Source: Microcoleus sp. FACHB-1515 | GTDB lineage: Bacteria > Cyanobacteriota > Cyanobacteriia > Elainellales > Elainellaceae | Reading direction: 5' to 3' | Assembly: GCF_014696105.1 (NCBI RefSeq) | Contig: NZ_JACJPO010000066.1 | Location: forward strand, 310,001-374,000 | DNA: 64,000 nucleotides | Shown: positions 56,379 through 64,000 of the stretch, piece after piece | Layout: each line of letters starts with the position of its first letter | Numbering within the stretch: the stretch's first letter is position 1 | The notes under the pieces: model-generated | Databases searched by the model: none | What the model was told of the DNA's origin: nothing | What the model saw: only the letters and a program-made list of their open reading frames with translations | Made by a program: the position numbers and the translations under genes

Positions 56379-57068
56379 TTATTGAGCGGCGGTGACAGGC
56401 TCTCCCGGCATCGGAAGATTCTGCCGTGAGATCACTTGGTCAATCAGTCCGTAGTTTTTGGCTTCCTCAGCCGACATAAAGAAGTCGCGCTCGGTATCTT
56501 CAGAAATTCGATCGAGCGGCTGTCCCGTATGATAAGCCAACAGTTCATTGAGATTGCGCTTGAGATAGAGAATTTCACGCGCTTGAATCTCAATGTCAAC
56601 GGCTTGCCCCTGTGCGCCGCCGAGCGGCTGGTGAATCATGATTCGCGAAGAGGGCAGCGACATCCGCTTGCCTTTCGCGCCGCCTGCCAGCAAGAAGGCT
56701 CCCATGCTGGCCGCCAATCCGAAGCAGATCGTGGCGACATCCGGGCGCACCTGCTGCATGGTGTCATAGATTGCCATTCCAGCGTAAATCGAGCCGCCCG
56801 GAGAATTGATGTAAAGCTGAATGTCTTTTTCGGGATCTTCAGCGTCCAGATACAGCAGTTGCGCGACGATCGAATCGGCAACCTGGTCATTCACACCTGT
56901 TCCGAGGAACACAATCCGTTCGCGCAGAAGGCGAGAGTAGATATCGAAGGCGCGATCGCCCCGACCGGACTGCTCGACCACCATCGGAATCATGCTGTGG
57001 GGCTGCGTCGAAGCCAAATCAAATGAATTTGAATTCGGAAGCCAGAGAGAGGACTGGGAATGAATCAT
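56379..57068 (-). CDS. clpP: ATP-dependent Clp protease proteolytic subunit ClpP
   Basis: 229 residues from the ATG at 57068, with AAGGA upstream; the open frame continues to 57119 but without support. The triad is present: Ser in [14 protein letters not shown], His in [11 protein letters not shown] and Asp in the following helix region ([14 protein letters not shown]). Cyanobacteria have several ClpP paralogues; the copy next to clpX is usually called ClpP2. Here N-terminal extension (about 25 residues) is a paralog-like feature. Confidence 0.96.
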   Translation of the reverse strand: MIHSQSSLWLPNSNSFDLASTQPHSMIPMVVEQSGRGDRAFDIYSRLLRERIVFLGTGVNDQVADSIVAQLLYLDAEDPEKDIQLYINSPGGSIYAGMAIYDTMQQVRPDVATICFGLAASMGAFLLAGGAKGKRMSLPSSRIMIHQPLGGAQGQAVDIEIQAREILYLKRNLNELLAYHTGQPLDRISEDTERDFFMSAEEAKNYGLIDQVISRQNLPMPGEPVTAAQ

Positions 57069-57232
57069 TAGAAATCGCGTCCTTTTGGAGGTCGATCGAC
57101 AGGTGTTTGCCCACATCAAGCGGCCTTATGGAAACATTATGCCTCAACTCGTTTGGGAGTGCTGGCAAGTGCTTCCACCTTGTTACAAACACCTGTCGGT
57201 ATTGTTCACTACTTTCATTCTAGCGATCGCCA

Positions 57233-58762
57233 CTAGGTCGCTTGAATTTCCTCAGAAGAAGCCGTTGCGGGCGTCGTTCCCTCCTCCGCCTCCGCAGGTT
57301 CGCTTACCTTAGTGGAATCTTCAGTTGTGGCTTCCGCAGCAACATCGATCGCTTCTTCAGAGCTAGCTTCAGCGGATACGTCGATCGTGGCGTCTGTGGG
57401 ATTGATCGCTTCCTCTTCCGACTCCTCTTCTTCAGGCGGCGTCAGTGAACCTTCGGGAACGAGTTCCACTGTTCCATGTTCTTCCAGCCAAGCGAGGATT
57501 TTTTCTTTGAGCAAATCTTCTTCGACCACTTGACGGAGGCGATCGCGATCGATATCTTCGTTCGCATATTCGGCCATCATTTCTTCCACTTTGGCGCTCA
57601 CCTCGTCCGGCTCGACCTTGATCGATTCGCGCTTGGCAACTTCGCCTAGAGCCATCGTGCGCTTGAGGCGGTTGATCGCTTCGGGGCGCGATCGCTCTCG
57701 CAACGACTCGACCACATCGCGAGTAAATAGCTGCTTGATGTCCATGCCCTGCTGCTGAAGCTGCATTGCCGTCTGAGTCAGCATATAGTCCGCTTCGCGG
57801 CGCACCAGCGTTTCCGGCAGATCGACCGTCACGTGCTTGACGAGTTCTTCGAGCAAAGCTTGCTCTTTGTTCGCCTTGGTTTTCTGCTCGGCTTCAGTTT
57901 GGAAGCGATTTTCCAGCGATTCGCGCAGTTCTGCTAGAGTTTCAAATTCGCTGACTTCCTGAGCAAAATCGTCATCCAATTCCGGCAGTTCTTTCGCCTT
58001 CAATTCCTTCAGCGTGATCGAGAAGACGGCAGGCGCACCCGCCAAATCCGGTTGCGGATAATCTTCGGGGAACGTCACTTCGACTTCTTTGGTTTCACCG
58101 ACATTCATGCCAAAGATGCCTTCGATGAAACCGGGAATGAACTTGCCTTCTTCGAGGTCAAGCTGAAAATCCGAGGCACTGCCGCCCGGAAATTCTTCGC
58201 CCGCTTCGCCGTCTTTGTCGGCATGGCGTCCGGTGAAATCGACGATCGCCACGTCGCCTTGCTGAGCCGCCCGACCTTCAACCGGAACTAAGGTGGCATT
58301 TTGATTGCGATAATTTTCGATCACCGTGTTGACGCGATCGGGGTCAGGCTTAATTTCTTCCGCCTGAACGGTCAAGCCCGTGTACGAATCAATCTCGACA
58401 TCCGGCGGCACATCGACCGCAGCCGAAAAAGTCAGCGGCGATCCGGGTTCAAACTGGCTCACCAAATCTTCAAAGCTGGTCTTTAGCTCAAACTCACCGA
58501 TCGCGTCGATTTTTTCCTGCTCAACGGCCTGCTTGAGACTGTCATTGATCAGCGTTTCCAGCACGGTCGCCTTGATGCGCGTCGAGCCAATGCGCTGAAT
58601 CACGACTTGTCTTGGCACTTTGCCCTTGCGAAACCCAGGAATGTTGGCATTGCGCGTAAAGTCTTGCACTGTCTTCTCATACGCCTGCTTCGACATCTCA
58701 GGCGGAACTTCGATTTCTAAGCCAATCTGACTGGCGGGCAGCTTTTCCTGGGTAACTTTCAT
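57233..58762 (-). CDS. tig: Trigger factor
   Basis: 509 residues, longer than the usual 430-470 because of an acidic Glu/Ser/Ala/Thr tail (about 440-509). Ribosome-docking signature GFRKGKVPRQVV, PPIase domain (GDVAIVDFTGRHADK, PGSASDFQL-like region with EFPGGSASDFQLDLEEG) and the C-terminal chaperone helices are in order. It shields nascent chains at the ribosome exit. Upstream of clpP-clpX, as in many bacteria. Confidence 0.96.
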   Translation of the reverse strand: MKVTQEKLPASQIGLEIEVPPEMSKQAYEKTVQDFTRNANIPGFRKGKVPRQVVIQRIGSTRIKATVLETLINDSLKQAVEQEKIDAIGEFELKTSFEDLVSQFEPGSPLTFSAAVDVPPDVEIDSYTGLTVQAEEIKPDPDRVNTVIENYRNQNATLVPVEGRAAQQGDVAIVDFTGRHADKDGEAGEEFPGGSASDFQLDLEEGKFIPGFIEGIFGMNVGETKEVEVTFPEDYPQPDLAGAPAVFSITLKELKAKELPELDDDFAQEVSEFETLAELRESLENRFQTEAEQKTKANKEQALLEELVKHVTVDLPETLVRREADYMLTQTAMQLQQQGMDIKQLFTRDVVESLRERSRPEAINRLKRTMALGEVAKRESIKVEPDEVSAKVEEMMAEYANEDIDRDRLRQVVEEDLLKEKILAWLEEHGTVELVPEGSLTPPEEEESEEEAINPTDATIDVSAEASSEEAIDVAAEATTEDSTKVSEPAEAEEGTTPATASSEEIQAT

Positions 58763-59103
58763 CGCTTCTCTCGTATTTTCCTTCTGGCGGCTGCCGCGTT
58801 CAGCATCACCGCAAATAGATATGTTAGCGGATTTGTGCTGCGGGCTGTGTCACTGCCTCGATCATGGCGCTAGGGAGGAGAAGCGATCGAGTGTGTCAAT
58901 GTTTTTTCACAATTGGGGGAGAGGGGCGATCGGGTTCGAGTTTTGAGGCAAACCCAATTGCAAATATTGCTTGTTTTGATGTACTTGCGTAAACGACGTT
59001 TTGGACAAGGAGAAAATCAGGCCGTAAAAAGATTACAATTTATGCCGCCTCCTAGAGTGAAGTCGTGATCTAAATAGTATATGAAGTGTGAGAATGGTAC
59101 TTT
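58763..59103. other. Intergenic region with a repeat fragment
   Basis: Divergent promoters of tig and the pentapeptide gene. At 58871-58914 it holds GCGATCGAGTGTGTCAATG followed by a T run, a partial copy of the element described at 60809-60904. No gene found; composition becomes AT-rich toward 59104. Confidence 0.55.
58871..58914 (+). repeat. Repeat element copy C (partial)
   Basis: Shares GCGATCGNGTGTGTCANTG and a following T-rich stretch plus CAATT/CAGTT with the second half of copy B at 60873-60904. Confidence 0.6.
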
Positions 59104-59517
59104 ATGGAAATAGAAGAACTGCTCAAGCGGTACGCTAATGGGGAAAGAGATTTTTCTGGGGCTAGTCTTTCAAAAGCTAATTTGGAACAAGCAAATCTTA
59201 CGGGCATTAATTTGAAAGAAGCCAATCTAAGTGATGCAAATCTCTCTAATGCTTGTTTCCTCGATGCAGATTTGAGTAAAGCGAATCTAGAGGGAGCGAA
59301 CTTGTCTAGTACAAGCTTCCACCGTGCTAACCTCATGGGCGCTAACTTGATGAGGGCTAGTATGTACGATACGACTATCAGTTTTGCTGACTTAACTCAA
59401 GCCAATCTTAGAGATGCTAAGTTCTTTCAGGTTGGTCTAAAGAGCCATGATCAAGGAACTGTTTTTGAGGATACTATTATGCCAGATGGCACAGTAGAAA
59501 CTCGTTATTGGGTTTAG
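59104..59517 (+). CDS. Pentapeptide-repeat protein
   Basis: 137 residues. After a short helical start (MEIEELLKRYANGERDF) about sixteen A(D/N)LXX pentapeptides (SKANLEQANLTGINLKEANL and on) build a right-handed quadrilateral beta-helix. Such proteins serve as scaffolds or DNA mimics; function here is unknown. Base composition is AT-richer than the chromosomal average and HIP1 is lacking, suggesting acquisition. Confidence 0.9.
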   Translation: MEIEELLKRYANGERDFSGASLSKANLEQANLTGINLKEANLSDANLSNACFLDADLSKANLEGANLSSTSFHRANLMGANLMRASMYDTTISFADLTQANLRDAKFFQVGLKSHDQGTVFEDTIMPDGTVETRYWV

Positions 59518-59677
59518 TAAACGCTGTATAACGATTCCATTGTCTGCCGATCGTAAAAAATTTGATGAACTTCATTTGATAAACTTCAAAAGATTACTAG
59601 CGGCGGGTTAACCAGGACGCTATAAACATTGAGCATTCTCCAGATTGCTTCAGAAGTTGTTTGGTTTGGGGAGGTTT

Positions 59678-59744
59678 GGAAGGGGGTTCGTTGGTGGGAA
59701 GCGATCGCGCTTTTCGATTGTTGGGGGTTGTTGGGAGGCGATCG
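59678..59744 (+). repeat. Repeat element copy A
   Basis: Starts GGAAGGGGGTTCGTTGG and contains GCGATCGC and GATTGTTGGGGG; colinear with the first half of copy B on the other side of the toxin-antitoxin genes. Confidence 0.6.
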
Positions 59745-59754
59745 AGTTCTACGC

Positions 59755-60228
59755 TCATTTAAACTTTTCCAACAGCGATTGAATCAGCATCGGGGAGGCT
59801 CGGAAAGTGGTTTCCTGAAGAAGAGCGATCGCTTGCGGAAAATCTGCAATTTCTAGATTAGCTGCTGCCTCTAAAATACCGAGTACGCCAACCACTTTGA
59901 TGTTTCTCGATCGAGCAACTTCTCTAGCCTGCCGCTCATCGACTAAAAGCAAATCTGCATTTAACTGTTCCACTAGCAAAATTGCCTGACGTTCACCCGG
60001 ATCTAATTCTTCCAGCACTGCATCAGGTTCAACCGTAACGGTTTGAATTTCTAGCCAGTCAGGAGGAGTTTCTATCCATTGCTTGATGAGGTGGGGCGAT
60101 CGATCATTTGTCAACTCATCGCGTACAGTTTGTGGAATGATGACTCGATCGTACAGCCGAGGCAGTAAATTAATTTGATTAATTAGCAGCAAATAGCAAA
60201 GCGGCGAAGTATCAGAAACAACCAGCAT
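59755..60228 (-). CDS. DUF3368 PIN-like toxin
   Basis: 157 residues. VVSDTSPLCYLLLINQINLL, IIPQTVRDEL, LDPGERQAILLVEQL and LLLVDERQAREVARSRN mark the DUF3368 (PIN-like) family. Acidic residues Asp6, Glu and Asp positions fit a metal-dependent RNase. It starts one base before the end of the UPF0175 gene (TAATG), a typical toxin-antitoxin coupling. Third gene of a three-gene operon. Confidence 0.88.
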   Translation of the reverse strand: MLVVSDTSPLCYLLLINQINLLPRLYDRVIIPQTVRDELTNDRSPHLIKQWIETPPDWLEIQTVTVEPDAVLEELDPGERQAILLVEQLNADLLLVDERQAREVARSRNIKVVGVLGILEAAANLEIADFPQAIALLQETTFRASPMLIQSLLEKFK

Positions 60229-60509
60229 TAAATCTTTAGCTTTCCTTCCTGGCTGAGTTGCTCTACTGTTTGTCGGTCTTGTTCAAGATCAGCAATATCA
60301 TAGTGCAAATACACCTCTCGCGCTTTGAAGAACGCATCGAGTTCAAGTCGAGTTGAAAATCCTAATAGTTCTCTTGCCTTTCCTCCGCCGATCAATTCAC
60401 TGCGGTAAGCTTCAATGACCCAAAGTTCCAGCAGTTTGCGCTCTAGGTTCCCCCACTTTGCTTCTAATTCGTCAGCTAACGCATTGGGAATTTCAACTGT
60501 AATCTTCAT
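60228..60509 (-). CDS. UPF0175 family antitoxin
   Basis: 93 residues from the ATG at 60509 (longer starts exist but are not needed). KITVEIPNALADELEAKWGN, IEAYRSELIGGGKARELLGF and the terminal LEQDRQTV match UPF0175. The family members are antitoxins for DUF3368. The gene is 4 bp downstream of the Phd-like gene, and its stop codon overlaps the toxin start. Confidence 0.85.
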   Translation of the reverse strand: MKITVEIPNALADELEAKWGNLERKLLELWVIEAYRSELIGGGKARELLGFSTRLELDAFFKAREVYLHYDIADLEQDRQTVEQLSQEGKLKI

Positions 60510-60513
60510 GTGT

Positions 60514-60726
60514 TTATCCTGGTAGTGGCGCATTAAAGTCATCTGGCATAGTGAAGCGGCCTTGATCTTGACCTAAGCTATTACGGCGATTAGAAGAAGG
60601 GTGAAATAGAACGAGTTTGGCGATCGGAACACCTTGATTAGAAATAATCACTTCTTCTCCCAGTTCGACTCGTTCTAGAAGTTGCAAAAGATTAACTTTT
60701 GCTTGGTGAATGCTAACTGTCTCCAT
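60514..60726 (-). CDS. Phd/YefM-type antitoxin, cognate toxin absent
   Basis: 70 residues: METVSIHQAKVNLLQLLERVE, GEEVIISNQGVPIAKLVLF and a disordered C-terminal tail typical for Phd/YefM antitoxins. Normally a RelE or PIN (VapC) gene follows directly; here the next gene is the UPF0175 antitoxin. It may have lost its toxin, or may regulate the downstream pair as a shared repressor. Confidence 0.85.
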   Translation of the reverse strand: METVSIHQAKVNLLQLLERVELGEEVIISNQGVPIAKLVLFHPSSNRRNSLGQDQGRFTMPDDFNAPLPG

Positions 60727-61167
60727 ACTTCTACATCAGCATGAGGATTAAGCTCAGCTTAGTACAATTTATCAAACACAGCGCAAACCTTGAATGAGGT
60801 GGAGGCGCGGAAGGGGGTTTGTTAGAGGAGGGCGATCGCTTCTCTAACGATTGTTAGAGGATTGCTATGTATGCGATCGCGTGTGTCACTGTTTTTCGCA
60901 GTTACTAGTTTCCCTTCTAAAATTCATGCAATCTGTTCGAGCGGACGCATCAAACTCGATCGCTTTAACCATGTATTAGCGCACCCAGCACGACCAGCTT
61001 GAGGGGTTAGTGTTCATTAAGAGGAGACTATAACGACTCTTGAAGAAGGCGAAACTTCAATCTATGCCATCGGAAAGAGGCGACTTCTAACTTTTGATAG
61101 GGTCGAGGTGGCGATCGCGCTTGCTATTTTGACTGCATAGCAAAAAGGGAAGAAAAAAGCGGATAAG
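60727..61167. other. Long intergenic region without recognised gene
   Basis: No coding frame I support. It holds repeat copy B (60809-60904), including a 10-bp hairpin 60821-60848 with HIP1 in the loop, and ends at a strong hairpin. A small RNA gene is possible upstream of that hairpin. Confidence 0.55.
60809..60904 (+). repeat. Repeat element copy B (long form)
   Basis: GGAAGGGGGTTTGTTAG, an internal stem GTTAGAG/CTCTAAC around a HIP1 site (60821-60848), GATTGTTAGAGG and a second half GCGATCGCGTGTGTCACTG plus T run. First half matches copy A (59678), second half copy C (58871). Confidence 0.65.
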
Positions 61168-61210
61168 CAGCAAAAAGCCTCCAGTTGAAGGGTCTGGGGG
61201 CTTTTTGCTG
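61168..61210. terminator. Very strong hairpin, probable terminator
   Basis: A 16-bp stem with one T-G pair (61168-61183 with 61195-61210), 11-base loop; A5 in the left arm and T5 in the right arm. It could end a short RNA transcribed from about 60.9 kb, or isolate the adhesin gene. Confidence 0.65.
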
Positions 61211-61504
61211 TTTGGGCGATCGAGCCACGACCCTCATCTGCTAGAGCAGATCATTCAGCACGAAGCCCAACAATCCAAGTGGAACGGCACATATCTACAT
61301 AAAAGCGCCAAGAACATTAAAGAAACTAAGTTTTTTTGTGGTGCTCATGCTGATAGCTTCGTCATTTTGGGCACTCTGTTGAAGAAACCCGATTTGGATT
61401 TGTGCGGCTAGAGAGCAGCCTTGTTGCTGCCTGCTCATTTTGCCTGTTCGTCTCGATCGCACCTGTGTCCTCTTCTTACTGCCGTTGATTCCGGCGATTT
61501 TGCT

Positions 61505-64000
61505 ATGTCGCAATTTAGTCATCCTGCCACCTCTGATGTTCGCGTCAACGCTACACTGCCCGACGAGCAAACACTCGCAAGCAGTCGCCGATCGATCGCC
61601 ATGCGAAGCACCGGGGAAGCGGTGGTTGTTTGGCAAAGCTTCGGCCAAGACGGAGATGCAGAAGGAATTTATGCACGGCTCCTGGATGCAGCCGGACAGC
61701 CGCAGGGCAGTGATATTTTGGTCAATCAAATCACCGGGGGCAAACAGCAAAATGCAGCGCTGGCGATCGATGCGCTGGGCAATTTCGTGGTCGTGTGGGA
61801 AAACTTCACGCTCGCTGCCGGATCGGACATTGTGGCTCGCCGCTTCAATGCAGACGGCACACCCAACGGCGATCAATTTCTGATCAACGTGCCGGACGAT
61901 GCGCTGTATGACCAGCAGTTTCCCAACATCGCCATGAGCGCGGATGGCAACTTTGTCGTCACCTGGACAAGCAACAACCAAGACGCGATCGATTCAGAAG
62001 AAGAAGGCAGTTTGGGCGTTTATGCCCGTCGCTTTGATCCGGCTGGCACTCCGATCAGTGGCGAAATTCGGATCAACAACACGACGGTAGACGATCAGCA
62101 AGAGGCGAGCGTCGCGATCGCCGCAGACGGCAGCTTTGTCGTGGCTTGGACTAGCCAGGGACAAGTCGATGGCGCAGATGTTTTCTTGCGCCGCTTTCGC
62201 TCAAACGGCACACCGATCGATGGCGCGGATGTGGTTGTCAATCAGCAGACGATCGGCCAGCAGCAAGACGTGAGCATGGCGATCGCACCGGACGGCAGCT
62301 TTGTCGTGGCCTGGTCAAGTACGGGCGGTTTGGTGTTGGCGCGTCAGTTCAATGTCGACGGCACGCCAAAAGCGAATGAATTTTTGGTGGCGGATGTTGA
62401 CAATGCTCGACCCGTTCCCAGCGTCGCGATCGATCCGCAAGGCGGATTTGTGATTACCTGGACGCGAACTAACACTCAGGGCAACGACGACATCTTTGCC
62501 AAACGCTTTAATGCCGCAGGAGTAGCGCAAGAGCAAGCCTTTCAGGTGAACGCAACCGCAGCGGGAAATCAGCGCAACGCCGCGATCGCGATCGATGCGG
62601 ACGGCGATGCGGCGATCGTTTGGATGGATGTGGAAGCGACAGATGTGGAAACTCGTCGCTTTAACCTTGGCGATCTGCCCACGACAACGGGCATTCCAAA
62701 TTCAACGCAGGTCGATACCGCTCCGGACTTGACGATCGACCTAAAGCCGCTGTTTGCCGATCGCCAAACGCCTGCTGCCAACTTGACCTACAGCGTTATG
62801 GAGGTTAGCAATAGCACGCTGTTTGAAGTGGGCGCACCCAGCATCGGCTCAAATGGCATCTTGACGCTCGATTTTGTGCAGCAGATTTGGGGCGAGAGCA
62901 ATGTGACAATCCGCGCCACTGATGCTGATGGCTTCTCGGTCGAAACAACGTTCAAAGTGACGCGAACGGCCAGTGGAGCGCCGCCGATCGTTACGCCAAT
63001 CACTGACGCGATTTCCTATGTGGAAAATGCCAGTCCCACGCAACTCGATCCAACGCTGGAGATTACTGATGCGGATAGCAACGATCTCGTCAGCGCGACG
63101 GTTACGATCGTCAATCCCCAAGTGGGCGATCAGTTCAGCGTCGATTCTGCTTTGGCACAAGGTTTGGGGCTGACGGTCACATCCAGCAGTAACGGCCTGA
63201 CGATTACAGGACTTGCCACTGTCGAGCAATACCAATCGGTGCTGCGAACGCTGGCCTACAGCAGCAGCAGCGAAAATCCGATCGAGGGCGATCGCACTGT
63301 TCGCCTGCAAGTCAACGATGGCGCACTCAGCAGCAACATTGCCACCTGGACAGTGACGGTTTCAGCGGTCAACGATGCGCCCGCTGTTTCGATCGCCACT
63401 GCTCCACTCACCTACACCGAAGGCAACGCTGCGGTCGCGATCGATCCGCTGCTGACGGTTGCAGACATTGACAATCCACGCCTCGATCGAGCGACGGTGA
63501 CGATCGCCACTAACTTTGCTGCCGATCAAGATGAACTCAGCGTTGATACTGATCTTGCTGCCAGCATTGGCCTGACGGTGACGAATGCAGGTGGCGTGCT
63601 GACCTTGAGCGGACAGGCGACGATCGCGCAGTATCAAACTGTCCTGCGAACGGTGGCCTACCGCAACACCAGCAGCAATCCGACGCTGGGCGATCGCACC
63701 ATTCGGATTGTGGTTCGGGATGAAGCGCAAGCAGAAAGTGAACTGCGCGATCGCACGATTCAAGTTGCGCCTGTGAATGCGGCTCCGGTCGTGACGCTGA
63801 GCAATTCGCCGATCGCGTTCACGGAGGATCAGGCAGCTATCTCGATCGCCAGCGGACTCGGCATCACAGACGACGGCTCAACGCTAACGGGCGCGATCGT
63901 GGAGATTACGAATCTGGCCGCAGGTGATTTGCTGGAGGTCGCGATTGCGAACGGCTCGTCGGTTAGCCAAACCTTGAATAACGGCGTGCTGACCTTGAGC
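61505..64000 (+). CDS. Large repetitive adhesin, cadherin-like (3' truncated by window)
   Basis: 832 codons without a stop to the window end. ATG at 61505 chosen; the frame is open to 61412. No signal peptide, as in type I-secreted adhesins. Residues 1-390: about seven repeats of roughly 50 residues around GNFVVVW/GSFVVAWTS, ARRFNADGTP and VN. Then several cadherin/Ig-like repeats of about 125 residues: YVENASPTQLDPTLEITDAD, EQYQSVLRTLAYSSSS, and in the next copy IAQYQTVLRTVAYRNTS with AVNDAP-type joints (SAVNDAPAV). The family mediates surface attachment or cell contact; RTX domains may be downstream. Confidence 0.88.
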   Translation, partial: MSQFSHPATSDVRVNATLPDEQTLASSRRSIAMRSTGEAVVVWQSFGQDGDAEGIYARLLDAAGQPQGSDILVNQITGGKQQNAALAIDALGNFVVVWENFTLAAGSDIVARRFNADGTPNGDQFLINVPDDALYDQQFPNIAMSADGNFVVTWTSNNQDAIDSEEEGSLGVYARRFDPAGTPISGEIRINNTTVDDQQEASVAIAADGSFVVAWTSQGQVDGADVFLRRFRSNGTPIDGADVVVNQQTIGQQQDVSMAIAPDGSFVVAWSSTGGLVLARQFNVDGTPKANEFLVADVDNARPVPSVAIDPQGGFVITWTRTNTQGNDDIFAKRFNAAGVAQEQAFQVNATAAGNQRNAAIAIDADGDAAIVWMDVEATDVETRRFNLGDLPTTTGIPNSTQVDTAPDLTIDLKPLFADRQTPAANLTYSVMEVSNSTLFEVGAPSIGSNGILTLDFVQQIWGESNVTIRATDADGFSVETTFKVTRTASGAPPIVTPITDAISYVENASPTQLDPTLEITDADSNDLVSATVTIVNPQVGDQFSVDSALAQGLGLTVTSSSNGLTITGLATVEQYQSVLRTLAYSSSSENPIEGDRTVRLQVNDGALSSNIATWTVTVSAVNDAPAVSIATAPLTYTEGNAAVAIDPLLTVADIDNPRLDRATVTIATNFAADQDELSVDTDLAASIGLTVTNAGGVLTLSGQATIAQYQTVLRTVAYRNTSSNPTLGDRTIRIVVRDEAQAESELRDRTIQVAPVNAAPVVTLSNSPIAFTEDQAAISIASGLGITDDGSTLTGAIVEITNLAAGDLLEVAIANGSSVSQTLNNGVLTLS

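Noticed and set aside
61205-61411. 68-codon frame after the hairpin
   Set aside because: TTG start inside the terminator stem and no similarity to a known protein.
61440-61883. 147-codon frame at the start of the adhesin
   Set aside because: Alternative frame of the adhesin coding sequence, with the opposite codon position pattern.

Overview
The window is chromosomal DNA of a cyanobacterium. GCGATCGC and its GATCG core (the HIP1 repeat) occur throughout both coding and intergenic DNA. Gene content agrees: NdhS, Psb28, a Tab2-type protein, zeta-carotene desaturase, a VTE5-type phytol kinase, Ycf23, DUF1517, DUF3110, an EGY1-like site-2 protease and a phytochrome-related hybrid kinase. HIP1 density and mid-range GC argue against marine picocyanobacteria; I cannot name a genus from sequence alone.

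Layout. 0-11 kb: end of mrp, rodA, ndhS, a DUF1517 protein, an HtrA/Deg protease, a metallophosphoesterase, ycf23, ppc and a rhomboid protease, with clear hairpin terminators after several genes. 11.0-12.0 kb: a small AT-richer accessory patch with an unknown gene and a DUF433/DUF5615 toxin-antitoxin pair whose toxin frame is cut by one in-frame stop, closed by a 21-bp perfect palindrome beside gatA. 12-24 kb: gatA, a class A beta-lactamase-like hydrolase, an SSB, a glycosyltransferase, a WD40 protein, a GNAT enzyme, a VOC protein, an RTX protein, a solute-binding lipoprotein and an Asp/Asn hydroxylase-like enzyme. 24.7-29.2 kb: a free-standing Hpt protein, a nuclease-helicase-like DUF2075 protein, an atypical histidine kinase with degraded ATP-binding motifs and a BON-like protein. 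29-34.6 kb: carotenoid oxygenase, mtnA, tab2, a TldD/PmbA protein. 34.6-39 kb: a 1442-residue hybrid kinase with four GAF domains, one bearing the full double-cysteine signature of a DXCF cyanobacteriochrome, plus a complete His-Asp-Asp-His relay. 39-54 kb: murQ, a site-2 protease directly followed by a membrane-tailed PIN protein, a second TldD/PmbA protein, ppa, an MBL-fold hydrolase, phytol kinase, psb28-moaB, tRNA-Met, a CorC/HlyC transporter, zds and an SRPBCC protein. 55-58.8 kb: tig-clpP-clpX. 59-61 kb: a second accessory patch (pentapeptide protein and a Phd/UPF0175/DUF3368 operon) bounded by related repeats. 61.5 kb to the end: the first 832 codons of a large repeat adhesin that runs off the window.

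The candidates most worth following up are the double-cysteine GAF light sensor, the site-2 protease/tail-anchored PIN nuclease pair, the PD-(D/E)XK plus DUF2075 protein, the nonsense-mutated toxin, and the repeats that border the toxin-antitoxin island.
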